From Cytophagaceae bacterium (GTDB taxonomy: Bacteria; Bacteroidota; Bacteroidia; Cytophagales; UBA9547): a stretch of 64,000 nt of DNA. The notes under the pieces were generated by a model. That model was given only the letters and a program-made list of their open reading frames with translations. It was not told the origin of the DNA and searched no databases. The DNA lies in the NCBI GenBank assembly GCA_027488865.1, contig JAIYAU010000026.1, positions 124,001 through 188,000 of the forward strand, given 5' to 3'. Made by a program: the position numbers and the translations under genes. This document shows, piece after piece, positions 19,101 to 27,969 of this stretch (its first letter is position 1; the number at the start of each line of letters is the position of its first letter).

Positions 19101-19542
19101 ATCTTTGAATTAACTTTTGCTCAATTCTTGGTGCAACTCTAGCAATAGAAGTAGGATCTTGGGTATCACCAAAAACTACGTAATGAATTTTACCAGTACT
19201 TGTTCCTAATGCAGGAGCAGAAACAAATCTATAAACTGGCGAGGTATAAGAACCTGTTTTCACTTGATAGTAATAAGCCGTATTTGGCTGTAAACCTGTA
19301 ATTTGTGCATCGTGCACAATGTGGTCAGCAGCACGAGAATTAGCTGTACCAGTTACAGTGTTGGTAAGTGAAGTAGATGAAGTGCCCCAAGTAAGGATAG
19401 TTTCCGTATTACTTGTAGTAACCCAAGAAACCCACATAGAATTGGGTGTAGGCGACTGCAAATACGGTCCGTAAGCGGTTTGTGCAAAAGCTAACATGGT
19501 AGCTTGCAACATTAAGATGATGAGTAAAAATTTCTTTTTCAT
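16126..19542 (-). CDS. Secreted purple-acid-type phosphatase with LamG/PKD and T9SS tail
   Basis: 1138 residues. Signal peptide (1-20); an N-terminal fibronectin-like domain of purple acid phosphatases (22-110); a calcineurin-like metallophosphoesterase domain (118-400) with every metal motif visible: GDTQD 125-129, GDNVDNGG 163-170, GNHEY 197-201, HH 279-280 and GHSH 315-318. Then an Ig-like domain, a LamG domain, a PKD domain (about 746-825), a second LamG domain similar to the first, and a type A T9SS sorting domain ending WKRIVKE. It should release phosphate from organic esters at the cell surface; the LamG domains may bind glycans. It stands at one end of the phosphonate region, which fits phosphorus scavenging. 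Confidence 0.92.
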   Translation of the reverse strand: MKKKFLLIILMLQATMLAFAQTAYGPYLQSPTPNSMWVSWVTTSNTETILTWGTSSTSLTNTVTGTANSRAADHIVHDAQITGLQPNTAYYYQVKTGSYTSPVYRFVSAPALGTSTGKIHYVVFGDTQDPTSIARVAPRIEQKLIQRFGTNWEDSCRFMIKLGDNVDNGGSLPQYKERFIGSIKYVSPKLPLMTVPGNHEYYSDASLTNYFAHVKYENVKYNNIAGQDGEHYYAFPYANMLFLMFNSNETWQRQTDFMNNVVNTANTDNNVKWIFSACHHPVQVERLPSDMSAYVANTVTPIMRNSPKGTSMYAGHSHLYQRGATREGSLSQIINGGASWIERWGTSTQTDYPDVQKCLDHYLFQIVTMDLTNNEMSVQTYSNGTDTYDLNNVVIDTYFKKLGKPVPAKPTVVAPPTTINLPYTFQGGTYSGTVAYNSTQFQIVETTGSFNSPKVNVKRDFENIYLASNANAFSPIDQNAGIDIFKYTAAAGVLQAGANKIRVRYRDQNLNWSAWSDSVVFTVGNGTAPAQQNPIAWYKFSNNTLDTSGFNRNATNTGITFAQDALVKSSVGVFNNTAYADIATTSAGLPVKNITVSAWVNVKTADQWGGFFGYVQDNGATEKGWVLGTTNSQFSFGLRGAGSGAMTYLSDPATFNLNQWYHVVGTYDGVNLKLFVNGALKATSTAQSGNISYQTNGWFTLGRYKDDDENFPHDGMLDDVKMWERTLSDAEVAAEYSNTNQIALPIAEFSTATTTVTAGGTVTFNNQSHNATSYSWSFPGGTPSTSTAANPTVTYSTVGKYDVSLTANGPGGTNTQLKAGLITVTGTTPTLPAGTVAYYKFKNNTADSSGNNYHATPTAVTYVTRNATQAADFNGTTSFADIRTGTGAASILPTAAITVMAWVKVDAFDTWGGFVGCVQDNGSTENGWVLGSRNNKFSFALRSSGTALNYLTDPATSATGTWYHVAGTYDGTTLKLYVNGVQKASATTQTGAIKYAASHWLTMGRYKDEDEDWKHDGGLDEVYIVNRALSATEINGLLNTTSRKGEEQAQFEVLTDSVSTNFSVNVFPVPTQDIVQVELKGSDETITYELANQVGLVLFGGQVNEGNAVINTNNLPSGTYIIRFHNSKGIVWKRIVKE

Positions 19543-19687
19543 TTGGTAAGATTAATATGAGGTTTAATTATTGGGTAATAAAAAGTTATTGTTAAATTTT
19601 GGATTTGAGAATAACTCTTGAGTTAATAAAGTTCCTTGTTGAATAATGTAAATTCTAAATCTGAGTTGTATATAGTATGCCTATAAA

Positions 19688-19723
19688 AAAAGGCTCAAAC
19701 CCAATCGTGGGTTTGAGCCTTTT
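19688..19723 (-). terminator. Strong rho-independent terminator
   Basis: Perfect 16-bp stem, AAAAGGCTCAAACCCA (19688-19703) with TGGGTTTGAGCCTTTT (19708-19723), loop of 4, T run on the minus strand. It ends transcription of the beta-helix gene, 9 bases after its stop. Confidence 0.9.
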
Positions 19724-19732
19724 AACAAAGTA

Positions 19733-21619
19733 TTACAGATTTTTAACGATTAACTTGATGTTGGCAGTATTTTTTCCTTCCGACACGCGAACAATGTAAA
19801 AACCAGTATTTAAGTTTAGTTCTACAAAAGTATTGCCTACTTCTGTGCTAAGTGCTTTTGAGAAAACCGATTTACCAGTTATGTCATATACACTTATCTC
19901 TACTTCAGCAGATTCTTGCATAGCCAATTTAATGGTAGATTTACCCTCTGAAGGATTTGGGAAAACCACTATTTCGCCTTTATCAAAATACTCAGAGGTT
20001 ATACCAGTTACTGCTGTATAAGAATCGTTTTTCAACAATGCGTTATCCCAATTGGCAGCTAAATTCGCATCAGTTAATAATGGTGAATTAGCTAATGGTT
20101 TTACGCTTATAGGGTCATTAACCAATACTGTTGCAGAAGGTGTTAAAATATTAGTGTCCAATACTAGATTGGTCAATTTAAGATCCAAACTATTTTTATA
20201 TAAGGTATCTATTTTGGCAGCGTTGTTATTTCTAAAAATCCACGTTCTAGTATTAAATGTTGTTCCACTGCCAACAGGAAATTTCACATTAAAAAGAATA
20301 TTATCAGCATTACCGATGATGCCAAAAAAAAAAAAAAAAACATTGCTTTCAACTGCAATTTTATCAGCTAAAGCCTTATCGTAGCAACTAGGTGTTGGTG
20401 GAGTTGCTCCAACCAATGCATGTCTTAATCTAATAGAACCACTAGGAAAGTTGGTTACCACGCTATTGAACAATTTGGCCTCTGAGTTAGTACGAATAAT
20501 TACCCCGAAATCAAATTTTGCTGATAAACGAAAATTAGCTTTATTAGCACCAGGATAAATTGGCCCTACCAAGGTCATGTTAGCAAAGATAGGTGTAGAT
20601 TTTGGCATAGGATCAACCTCTTTAGCATAACCAAAATCACTATTTCCGTCCGCTTCAATACCACGAGATCCACCACCTGATTCACAAAACAAAGGATGAC
20701 GAACACTAAAACAGAACTGTAGTTTTGGTGTAGCACCTAGATCAGTATCGAAATCATCATCATTGGCACCTATTGAAATTAAATGTTTTGCATTTACACA
20801 TCCACCATACCACTCAAACGAATCGTCATTTATAAAAATACACTCGATAAAATCTAAGGTAGTGCCTTTTCCTACACCAGCCAAAGTAAGGCCGTTTATT
20901 TCTTTACCCAATGTTTGATACCAACCACCGAACTCAATACGAACATATTTTAAGGAACCAGAGTTGTCGTTGTTATCGATACCACCAAATCTTAAATCTG
21001 CGGCATCTGGGTCAGTTGGAGAAAAAGTTTCATATACAGATGAGAAATAATCAACCCCATCAACAGTTCCTTCTTTAACAGGACTTCTTTCATCTCCATT
21101 ATCAGCTTGGATAGCTTTACCTAATATTAAAACACCACCCCAATCTCCAATGTTACGCTCACCTTTTGCTTTTGCAGAGGTAAAAATGATTGGATTAGTT
21201 GATGTTCCTTCTGCTATTAGTTTTGCTCCTCTTGCTACAATCAACATACCTGCGCGAGTAACACCTAATTTAGACCCACGGATAACAGTACCTGGCTCTA
21301 TCGTTAAAGTAACTCCAGATTTTACAATTACTCGGTTGCTCATAAAGTAAACTTTATCGCTTGTCCAAGTGGTGTTAGTTTGAATATAAGCTACATTGTC
21401 GCTAGGATTCAAATTTACTACTGTTTTACTTGCACCGTTAGGCTCTCCTGGGTATACAAGCAAGTCTGGACGCATGTTTGCCCAACCAGCTGTCCAGTCT
21501 TCTGTGCCCATAGCACCTCTAAAATTTACTTGCTCAAAGAATTTTCCATCCTTTTGGGCATTTGCTGTACCTGCCGCTAAAGCTGCAAGAAATGTTAGTT
21601 TTAATAATGTTTTTTTCAT
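19733..21619 (-). CDS. T9SS-sorted right-handed beta-helix surface protein
   Basis: 628 residues. Signal peptide (1-21), then a beta-helix-like body beginning with a repeated V-x-SGVTLTIEPGTVIRG and LIAEGTSTNPIIFTSAKAKG pattern, a Gly/Asp-rich middle (ECIFINDDSFEWYGG, ANDDDFDTD) and a type A T9SS sorting domain in the last ~80 residues (FPNPSEGKSTIKL, VYDITGKSVFS, GFYIVRV). I have the impression that this family often sits beside TonB receptors in this phylum. Its function is unknown; a surface substrate-binding partner of the receptor upstream is a reasonable guess. The frame crosses a 17-base homopolymer (20324-20340), read as five Phe, around residue 430. Confidence 0.82.
   Translation of the reverse strand: MKKTLLKLTFLAALAAGTANAQKDGKFFEQVNFRGAMGTEDWTAGWANMRPDLLVYPGEPNGASKTVVNLNPSDNVAYIQTNTTWTSDKVYFMSNRVIVKSGVTLTIEPGTVIRGSKLGVTRAGMLIVARGAKLIAEGTSTNPIIFTSAKAKGERNIGDWGGVLILGKAIQADNGDERSPVKEGTVDGVDYFSSVYETFSPTDPDAADLRFGGIDNNDNSGSLKYVRIEFGGWYQTLGKEINGLTLAGVGKGTTLDFIECIFINDDSFEWYGGCVNAKHLISIGANDDDFDTDLGATPKLQFCFSVRHPLFCESGGGSRGIEADGNSDFGYAKEVDPMPKSTPIFANMTLVGPIYPGANKANFRLSAKFDFGVIIRTNSEAKLFNSVVTNFPSGSIRLRHALVGATPPTPSCYDKALADKIAVESNVFFFFFGIIGNADNILFNVKFPVGSGTTFNTRTWIFRNNNAAKIDTLYKNSLDLKLTNLVLDTNILTPSATVLVNDPISVKPLANSPLLTDANLAANWDNALLKNDSYTAVTGITSEYFDKGEIVVFPNPSEGKSTIKLAMQESAEVEISVYDITGKSVFSKALSTEVGNTFVELNLNTGFYIVRVSEGKNTANIKLIVKNL
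20324..20340. repeat. 17-base homopolymer inside a coding gene
   Basis: Seventeen A on the + strand (T on the coding strand), read GTT then five TTT codons. At this length the gene frame is intact on both sides. Any change not divisible by three would cut the protein before its T9SS sorting domain. Confidence 0.9.
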
Positions 21620-21759
21620 GATTCTTTAATGTTGAATTTTAGTCAAATTTATTTAGTATTTATCACTTTATGTGATTTTTAATGTTACGTTTTTGTTATT
21701 TTATTTACATATAATATAATATATAGATAATATTAGTAATTAATTATACTATTAGTAAA

Positions 21760-24552
21760 CTACTGAAATTTATAGCTCAGAGAAAAACTGTATGATTTAG
21801 GCATCACCATTTTTGAAAATTCGATATCTTTACCCGCATCAAATTTCGAATTGGAGTTAATGTCTTGGTAAAAAATAAGATGATTTGCCAACAAATCAGC
21901 AAGAATAAATCGTAATGTAAGGCGTTCTTTTAACAACTTTTTGCTCAATTGGAAATCAAATACTGATCTACCCTTTTCAAATACTAGACTTTCGTAATTT
22001 TGTCCATCAAAGGCTATTCTATCGCCAAATCGATTGAAGTTTAAAGAAGCATTAAGAGTATATTTTATATTTTCGTAGTTAATGCCCCCATTGATAACGT
22101 ATGGAGACTGGCCCTGCATTGTTCTACTGTTAATATTGGCACGTTGCACCTTTATTTCTGATTTTATAAGTGTGTAGTTGCCAGCAAGTGTAAAATTTTT
22201 GCCCAACTTATACCGCCCTTCTAGTTCTATTCCATATACTTTTGCAGATTTGGAGTTGTTATATTTTACAAAAGGCACCTCAGCTTGTACTACAAATAAT
22301 TCTATGGGATCTTTAAACTCTTTGTAGAATAAATTAAGAGAGAAAAACTCTCCTGGTTTTAAAAAGTGTTCCCATTTTAAATCATAGTTGCTGATTTTAG
22401 AAGTTGGCAAATTAGGATTGCCTTCAAAAATGATGTTGCTGATATAGTCGAAGAATTGTACTGGAGCAATTTCTCTAAACTCCGGTCTACTTACTGACTT
22501 GAAATAAGAAATTTTAATGTTGTCGTTATCTGTAAAACCATTAATGGCGGTAATATAAGGTAGAATCACATTTGATTCGTCCGTTTTATCTATTTTGTAA
22601 ATACTATAGGCATCAAGCTTTTGTATGTATTTTTCTTGTCTTAGTCCACCTACCAACTTTAACCAATTGGTTACTTTAAAATCGGCCATAACAAACTTAG
22701 CAAATAAAGAGGATCCGCTGTTGTAATAATTAGACTCTCTTTCTTTCATACTTATTTTACCAGGTGCAAAATTGTTATTAACCAATATTTGATCAATTGG
22801 CAACGTACCTGCATTTATAAATACATCATAAGCAAACGTTCTTATTTTTACATTGCGTTCTCTTGTTTGGTAGTAAAATCCAGCTTTAAAGTCCACTTTC
22901 ATTTTATTAGAAAATTTGACTGGAACGATTAAATCTGCTAATAAATTTTTATTGTTCTCTTGAAGTTTTTGAAAGAACCTACCTGTGTTTTGTGAGAAAT
23001 TACTATTGGTGTTAGAATAAAAGGTATAAGGCGTGTTAAAATAGCTGCCATCATCTTCATTTTCGCTTTTGTAAGAATAATAAATGTACTTTTTGTAATC
23101 TGGAATATCTCTATTAATGAGCGTGTACCCCGCAATAGCTTTAAGTTTAACATCCTTAATAATCGATTGCTCCACAGACAATTGTGTTGTGTATAACCTG
23201 TTGGTAGCAAAGAAAAGCGCCTTCTCCAGCGTTTTTGTATTTGCTTGCAAGGAGTCGCTTGGGTCTTCTCTTGCATAAGCCACCGTGGTGGCCACAAACT
23301 GGTCACTTGAGATATTGAAAAAGTTTTTAGTAGATATCTTGGTTTTTGGAAACGGTTTATAACTTACATTAAATAATCCTGAGGCTACTGTTTGCAACTT
23401 ATAAACTTCATTTTTACGATATTTACCTTGGTCAAAATAAGCAGCGGAACTAGATGGATACCTTAGTTGAACGGTGTTGGTTGAAGAATAAGAAGGTGCG
23501 TTATTATAACTTAAGGCCACAAAAAACCCCAAAGGTCTCTTAAAAAGGTTTAATCTTCTACCAATGCTGTATTGAAAAGAAAGAGAAGGCCTCATACTGT
23601 TCGTAACATCCGATCCATAGTTATGTGACCACTTTTTAGTGTTAGTTGCATTTTGCTCATTTGTTAAATTTTCAATTTCTTTACTGTCAGATGGGATACC
23701 ATTAGGAATTACCCTGTATTTTTTGTCTATCCCTAGCCAATCCCACTTTCCTCCATTTTGTGTTTCAAATTTCTTAAAAGTTGTTAGGTTATTCGCCCCT
23801 AGGCCTACACTCAAGTTTTGGGTATTTACCTCTGGAATATCTTTTGTGGTAACCTGCACAATTCCACCAGCGAAATCTCCTGGCAAATCAGGTGTGCCGG
23901 TTTTGTATATGATAATATTATCTAACATAGCGGCCGGCACAAGGTCAAAAGAGAAAGCTTTTCTGTCAGTTTCAGTACTTGCAAGTGGCAGCCCATTCAT
24001 CATGGCCATGTTGTACCTCTCATTTAACCCTCTAATAATTACATATTTTCCATCTTGAATGGTCGCACCACTTACCCTTCTTACAGCATCACCTGCGGAG
24101 CGATCGGGTAGTTTTTTCATCATATCGGCAGAAATTGTACTTATGTTGGCTGTTGTCTTTTTTTGCAACAAAACCATGCTTTCTACATTCTCCTTGGCTA
24201 CTTCTGTGAGGTCGCTTTTTATTACTACCTCCTCAAGCTGGTTGGCAACTTCAGAAATTACAAAGGATACAGATATTGTTTTGTTATTAGAAACAAGAAT
24301 GTTGTCAATTTCTTTGGTTTGGTATCCGATATAGGATGCACTTAAAGTATAGGTGCCTGCTGGTAACTCTAAGGAGTAAAAACCGTCAAGATCAGTCGTA
24401 GTTACTAAAGCAGAACCTTTAACTTTAATAACCACCCCTATCAATGACTCATTGGTTTGGTTGTCTTTTATTTGTCCAGTTATTTTACCGTTTTGGGCAA
24501 ATATGAATGAACTATACAAAAGAGCGCTTGCTAACAGTATGAATGTTTTCAC
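21760..24552 (-). CDS. TonB-dependent receptor of the phosphonate locus
   Basis: 930 residues. Signal peptide (1-19), carboxypeptidase-like domain (22-105, with GYQTKEID), plug domain (about 125-240, with GATIQDGKYVIIRGLNERY and the GIVQVTTKDIPE end) and a large barrel finishing in SFSLSYKFQ. The plug motif places it with receptors often annotated for large or organic substrates rather than siderophores. It begins 2 bases after the phnX stop, so it is co-transcribed with the phosphonatase. Its substrate may be a phosphonate or phosphonolipid-derived molecule. That is an inference from position; no motif fixes the ligand. Confidence 0.9.
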   Translation of the reverse strand: MKTFILLASALLYSSFIFAQNGKITGQIKDNQTNESLIGVVIKVKGSALVTTTDLDGFYSLELPAGTYTLSASYIGYQTKEIDNILVSNNKTISVSFVISEVANQLEEVVIKSDLTEVAKENVESMVLLQKKTTANISTISADMMKKLPDRSAGDAVRRVSGATIQDGKYVIIRGLNERYNMAMMNGLPLASTETDRKAFSFDLVPAAMLDNIIIYKTGTPDLPGDFAGGIVQVTTKDIPEVNTQNLSVGLGANNLTTFKKFETQNGGKWDWLGIDKKYRVIPNGIPSDSKEIENLTNEQNATNTKKWSHNYGSDVTNSMRPSLSFQYSIGRRLNLFKRPLGFFVALSYNNAPSYSSTNTVQLRYPSSSAAYFDQGKYRKNEVYKLQTVASGLFNVSYKPFPKTKISTKNFFNISSDQFVATTVAYAREDPSDSLQANTKTLEKALFFATNRLYTTQLSVEQSIIKDVKLKAIAGYTLINRDIPDYKKYIYYSYKSENEDDGSYFNTPYTFYSNTNSNFSQNTGRFFQKLQENNKNLLADLIVPVKFSNKMKVDFKAGFYYQTRERNVKIRTFAYDVFINAGTLPIDQILVNNNFAPGKISMKERESNYYNSGSSLFAKFVMADFKVTNWLKLVGGLRQEKYIQKLDAYSIYKIDKTDESNVILPYITAINGFTDNDNIKISYFKSVSRPEFREIAPVQFFDYISNIIFEGNPNLPTSKISNYDLKWEHFLKPGEFFSLNLFYKEFKDPIELFVVQAEVPFVKYNNSKSAKVYGIELEGRYKLGKNFTLAGNYTLIKSEIKVQRANINSRTMQGQSPYVINGGINYENIKYTLNASLNFNRFGDRIAFDGQNYESLVFEKGRSVFDFQLSKKLLKERLTLRFILADLLANHLIFYQDINSNSKFDAGKDIEFSKMVMPKSYSFSLSYKFQ

Positions 24553-24554
24553 AA

Positions 24555-25307
24555 TTATGATTTTTGCAATTCGTTAACCAACTTGTTTTCAATCAAAAAG
24601 TCTTTGAACGCTACCAAAGATGGCCATAAGCCATTATTGGCATAGTTAGAAAGTTGCTCTTCTGTATGTGTTCCGTTAGTAACACCAAAAGCATACATAC
24701 AGCCTGCACTTGTGCCACAACCCAAGTCTGAAGGTGTGTCACCAATACATATTACATTTTTGGCGTCGTCAATTCCCCAGGTTTGCATTGCTTTAACAAC
24801 TAGATCAGGAAAAGGACGCCCATTCTCCACTTCATCGCTACTGATTGATTGATCAATAATGCTTTGTTCATCACCAATTCTATGTTCATTTAGGTTGTAG
24901 TTCCAACCCAATCTTGCCAAAATGATGTCAGTCACTTTTCTATAAAAACCAGTGGTTAAAACGATCTTAACTTTGTTTAACTTTAAGATTTCAAATAATT
25001 CTATGGCCCCTTCTGTTGGATGAATAGGCTGAAAGGTGTAATATTCTTCTAAAATATCTTTGAACAACTGAAAAGATCGTTCTACATTTTGTAGATATTG
25101 AGGGTGATCTTTACCAATTTGTTCTTCCCAAAGCATCTCAAACACAAAACGTTTTGCCCAACCTTGTATCGCCAATATTCTTTCGTCTGAAACTATCAAC
25201 CCCGATTCTTTTGCTGCTTTTGCAAAACATGCCTCTACTTCATGGTTATCCACTAGCGTAGTGCCTGCCATATCAAACACAACCATTTTTAATTCTTTAT
25301 TAAGCAT
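24555..25307 (-). CDS. phnX: Phosphonoacetaldehyde hydrolase (phosphonatase) or close relative
   Basis: 250 residues from the ATG at 25307; a TTG at 25334 would add nine residues that are not needed. The HAD family nucleophile motif has the phosphonatase form DMAGT (Asp12, with Ala14 in place of the usual second Asp). The Schiff-base lysine of the cap domain is present as Lys52 in GWAK. In characterised phosphonatase these are Asp12 and Lys53. ICIGDTPSDLG gives the magnesium-binding acids. The reaction is phosphonoacetaldehyde to acetaldehyde and phosphate. It may belong to the PhnX-like subgroup (TIGR03351), whose true substrate could be a modified aldehyde. It heads the operon with the TonB receptor. 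Confidence 0.85.
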   Translation of the reverse strand: MLNKELKMVVFDMAGTTLVDNHEVEACFAKAAKESGLIVSDERILAIQGWAKRFVFEMLWEEQIGKDHPQYLQNVERSFQLFKDILEEYYTFQPIHPTEGAIELFEILKLNKVKIVLTTGFYRKVTDIILARLGWNYNLNEHRIGDEQSIIDQSISSDEVENGRPFPDLVVKAMQTWGIDDAKNVICIGDTPSDLGCGTSAGCMYAFGVTNGTHTEEQLSNYANNGLWPSLVAFKDFLIENKLVNELQKS

Positions 25308-25474
25308 GATTTTATAAATACTATAAATTGTCAATTAACCAATGTGCACTATTTACTTTCACAAAACTCAATAATTTTAACTATATGTAAAATATTAGAA
25401 TCAATATTTAACAATATGTTAATATTAGTAACAATTTTTACTTTATTTAGTAACAATTAATTAATACTAGAGGC

Positions 25475-25505
25475 CTTGTAGGAATTTTAATAAACATTAC
25501 TTTTG
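25475..25505 (+). promoter_or_regulatory. Promoter of the phosphonate + operon
   Basis: TTG at 25476-25478, a 19-base spacer and TACTTTTG at 25498-25505 match the phylum consensus. Transcription would start near 25511, only about 14 bases before the ATG at 25525. I see no clear Pho box. The minus-strand promoter for phnX must lie in the same 217 bases but I cannot place it. Confidence 0.75.
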
Positions 25506-25524
25506 TGGCCATTATTTTACATAT

Positions 25525-26802
25525 ATGAAACTTATACACACAATACAAAAGAAATTAAACACGAGCCCGTTACTTTTCGCGGTTTGGTGTATTATAGCTT
25601 CTTTTGGTGCGTATTTTTCAATGTATGCTTTTAGAAAGCCCTTTAATGCGGGTGTTTATGAAAGTATTTTATTATGGGGAATGGGCATTAAATCAATATT
25701 TATTATTAGTCAAGTTATTGGCTATATGTTGTCTAAATTCATTGGCATTAAAATAATCTCTGAATTAAAACAACACCAACGCGTAGTCACTATTGCAGTT
25801 ATTATAAGCGTCGCCTATTTAGCTTTACTTTTATTTGCCATTGTACCTATACCACTTAAACCATACTGCCTTTTTCTGAATGGGCTTCCTCTTGGCATGG
25901 TGTGGGGTATTGTATTTAGTTTTTTAGAAGGACGCAGGGTAACGGAACTTATAGCCACAGGTTTGGCCATTAGTATCATTATTTCATCAGGATTTTTAAA
26001 AACCATAAGCAGGTATTTAATTGAAGCCCAAGGATTACCAGAATTTTGGATGCCCTTTGTAGTTGCTACAATGTTTCTTCCTCTGTTTTTTGTTTTTGTA
26101 TTTATGCTTTCAATAATACCCGCACCAACCCTCGAAGACAATGTCTTGCGTAACAAAAGAGAACCTATGACCAATCAAGACAAAATTTACATCTTAAAAA
26201 ATTATGGCTTTGGAATAGTTTTACTGGTAGTTACTTATATGATGCTCGTGATTTGTAGAGATTTTAGGGACAACTTTGCAGTCGAAATTTGGAAACAACT
26301 TGGCGCTACTGATACGGCCATTTACACCCAAAGTGAGGTTCCTGTAGGTCTAGCAATTATTTTATTACTTACCTTTTTAATAAAAGTAAAAGACAACCTT
26401 CAAGCTTTATTTATTACGCACTATTGCATTCTTGCAGGCTTGCTGGTACTGGGTTCTTCTACAGTTCTTTATAATCTTCGTTTAATTGATCCTACTACTT
26501 GGATGTTAACCCTTGGCCTAGGCATGTACTTAGCTTACATGCCCTTTCAATGTGTAATGTTTGAAAGATTCTTTGCCACATTTAAAGTAAAAGGTAATGC
26601 TGGTTTTTTAATGTATCTATGTGATAGCCTTGGGTATATGGGCAGTGTAAGTATCATTATAATTAAGGAATTTTCCTTTAAGGCTATTAGTTGGGTGTAT
26701 TTTCTACAAACCATATCATTTTGTATTTGTGCGATTGGAAGTGTAGCCATCGTTATATCTATTATCTACTTTAAAAACAAAAAAGTAATTACCCATGGCT
26801 AA
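25525..26802 (+). CDS. DUF5690-type MFS-like transporter
   Basis: 425 residues with about 11 or 12 membrane segments. The first loop, MYAFRKPFNAG, recalls the sugar-phosphate/organophosphate antiporter branch of the major facilitator family (the UhpT/GlpT type YxxRKxFN). The overall pattern fits the DUF5690 family of Bacteroidota. It is first in the operon with the FAD oxidoreductase (8-base overlap) and the HD oxygenase, so an aminophosphonate or phosphonate importer across the inner membrane is the likely job. No ABC-type PhnCDE is present. The substrate is inferred from context only. Confidence 0.82.
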   Translation: MKLIHTIQKKLNTSPLLFAVWCIIASFGAYFSMYAFRKPFNAGVYESILLWGMGIKSIFIISQVIGYMLSKFIGIKIISELKQHQRVVTIAVIISVAYLALLLFAIVPIPLKPYCLFLNGLPLGMVWGIVFSFLEGRRVTELIATGLAISIIISSGFLKTISRYLIEAQGLPEFWMPFVVATMFLPLFFVFVFMLSIIPAPTLEDNVLRNKREPMTNQDKIYILKNYGFGIVLLVVTYMMLVICRDFRDNFAVEIWKQLGATDTAIYTQSEVPVGLAIILLLTFLIKVKDNLQALFITHYCILAGLLVLGSSTVLYNLRLIDPTTWMLTLGLGMYLAYMPFQCVMFERFFATFKVKGNAGFLMYLCDSLGYMGSVSIIIIKEFSFKAISWVYFLQTISFCICAIGSVAIVISIIYFKNKKVITHG

Positions 26803-27943
26803 ATCACTTGTGATAGTTGGAGGAGGAATCTTGGGCGCGGCACATGCCTATGCAGCTCTTAAAAAAGGTAGTACAGTTACGCTTATTGAAAAAGACCTGC
26901 AACCCGCAGAGGCCACAGTTCGAAATTTTGGTCAAGTAGTTCCCTCTGGCATGGAAAGAGGAGAATGGTTTGAGTATGGCAGAAAATCACTACAATTATA
27001 CCAGGAGATACAAGACCAATATGAATTGGGCATTAGAAATAATGGCTCCATCTACATCGCTTCCACTGAGGATGAGATGAATGTAAATATTGAGCTATGC
27101 AACTATTATCAATCTATTCAATACCCTTGCCAGCTTATGTCAAAAGCAGAGGTACTGGCAAAATATCCCTCTTTAAAAAGCAGCTATGTGGTGGGTGCCT
27201 TGTTTTTTCCACAGGAATATTCAGCAGAACCCGAAACTTTGATTCATAATTTTCATCAGTTTTTACTTCAAAAATATGAAAACTACACATTCATAGTGGG
27301 CAAAACGGTGGTTGAGGTAGAGGAAAAAAATGAGCTGTGCACTGTTCGAACCGCTACTAATGAAAAATATAGTTGCGATGAGGTAATAGTGTGTAATGGA
27401 CGAGATTTTAAAACATTGTTTCCATCTGAATTTAACGACAGCGACTTAATCGTGTCTAAGTTGCACATGTTTGCAACGTCTCCATTGCCACAAGTACATC
27501 TGCCAGGCAATATTCTTACGGGCTTAACCATAAGGAGATACGAAAGCTTCGAGTGCTGTAGTTCATATAAACAATTAGACCCAACATTGGTCAATCCACG
27601 GCTTAAAGAAAATGGCATACACATTCTCTTTAAACAGCGCGTGGACGGAAGCATTATTATTGGCGACTCTCACGAATACGCAACTTTTGATAAAGCCGAT
27701 CAATTAGGATTTTATGTGAATAATAAAATAAATGAATTAATGCTCAATGAGGCCAAGAGAATCATTGAATTACCCAACTGGGAAATAGCACAATATTGGG
27801 TAGGCTATTATGCGCAATGTAAAGAAAACCCTATTTTTAGAAAAAAAGTGGGTGATAAGATTCACATTATTACAGGCATTGGCGGCAAAGGCATGACCAC
27901 CAGCCTAGGTTATGCACAGGAGTCAATTTCAGAAATATTGTAG
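26795..27943 (+). CDS. FAD-dependent oxidoreductase of phosphonate loci (TIGR03364 type)
   Basis: 382 residues of the DAO/glycine-oxidase superfamily. The FAD-binding loop VGGGILGAAHA is at 8-18 and an acidic end of the second strand (LIEKD) follows; the C-terminus keeps GIGGKGMTTSLGYAQ, which closes on FAD. The subgroup TIGR03364 was defined by its repeated occurrence beside phosphonatase-like genes and was proposed to deaminate an aminophosphonate oxidatively, giving the aldehyde that the phosphonatase then cleaves. The gene order here (transporter, this enzyme, PhnZ-like, with phnX divergent) fits that idea. The exact substrate (2-aminoethylphosphonate, N-methylated or hydroxylated forms) is open. 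Confidence 0.85.
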   Translation: MAKSLVIVGGGILGAAHAYAALKKGSTVTLIEKDLQPAEATVRNFGQVVPSGMERGEWFEYGRKSLQLYQEIQDQYELGIRNNGSIYIASTEDEMNVNIELCNYYQSIQYPCQLMSKAEVLAKYPSLKSSYVVGALFFPQEYSAEPETLIHNFHQFLLQKYENYTFIVGKTVVEVEEKNELCTVRTATNEKYSCDEVIVCNGRDFKTLFPSEFNDSDLIVSKLHMFATSPLPQVHLPGNILTGLTIRRYESFECCSSYKQLDPTLVNPRLKENGIHILFKQRVDGSIIIGDSHEYATFDKADQLGFYVNNKINELMLNEAKRIIELPNWEIAQYWVGYYAQCKENPIFRKKVGDKIHIITGIGGKGMTTSLGYAQESISEIL

Positions 27944-27969
27944 AAGCTTATTTTAATATTAGAAGAGCT

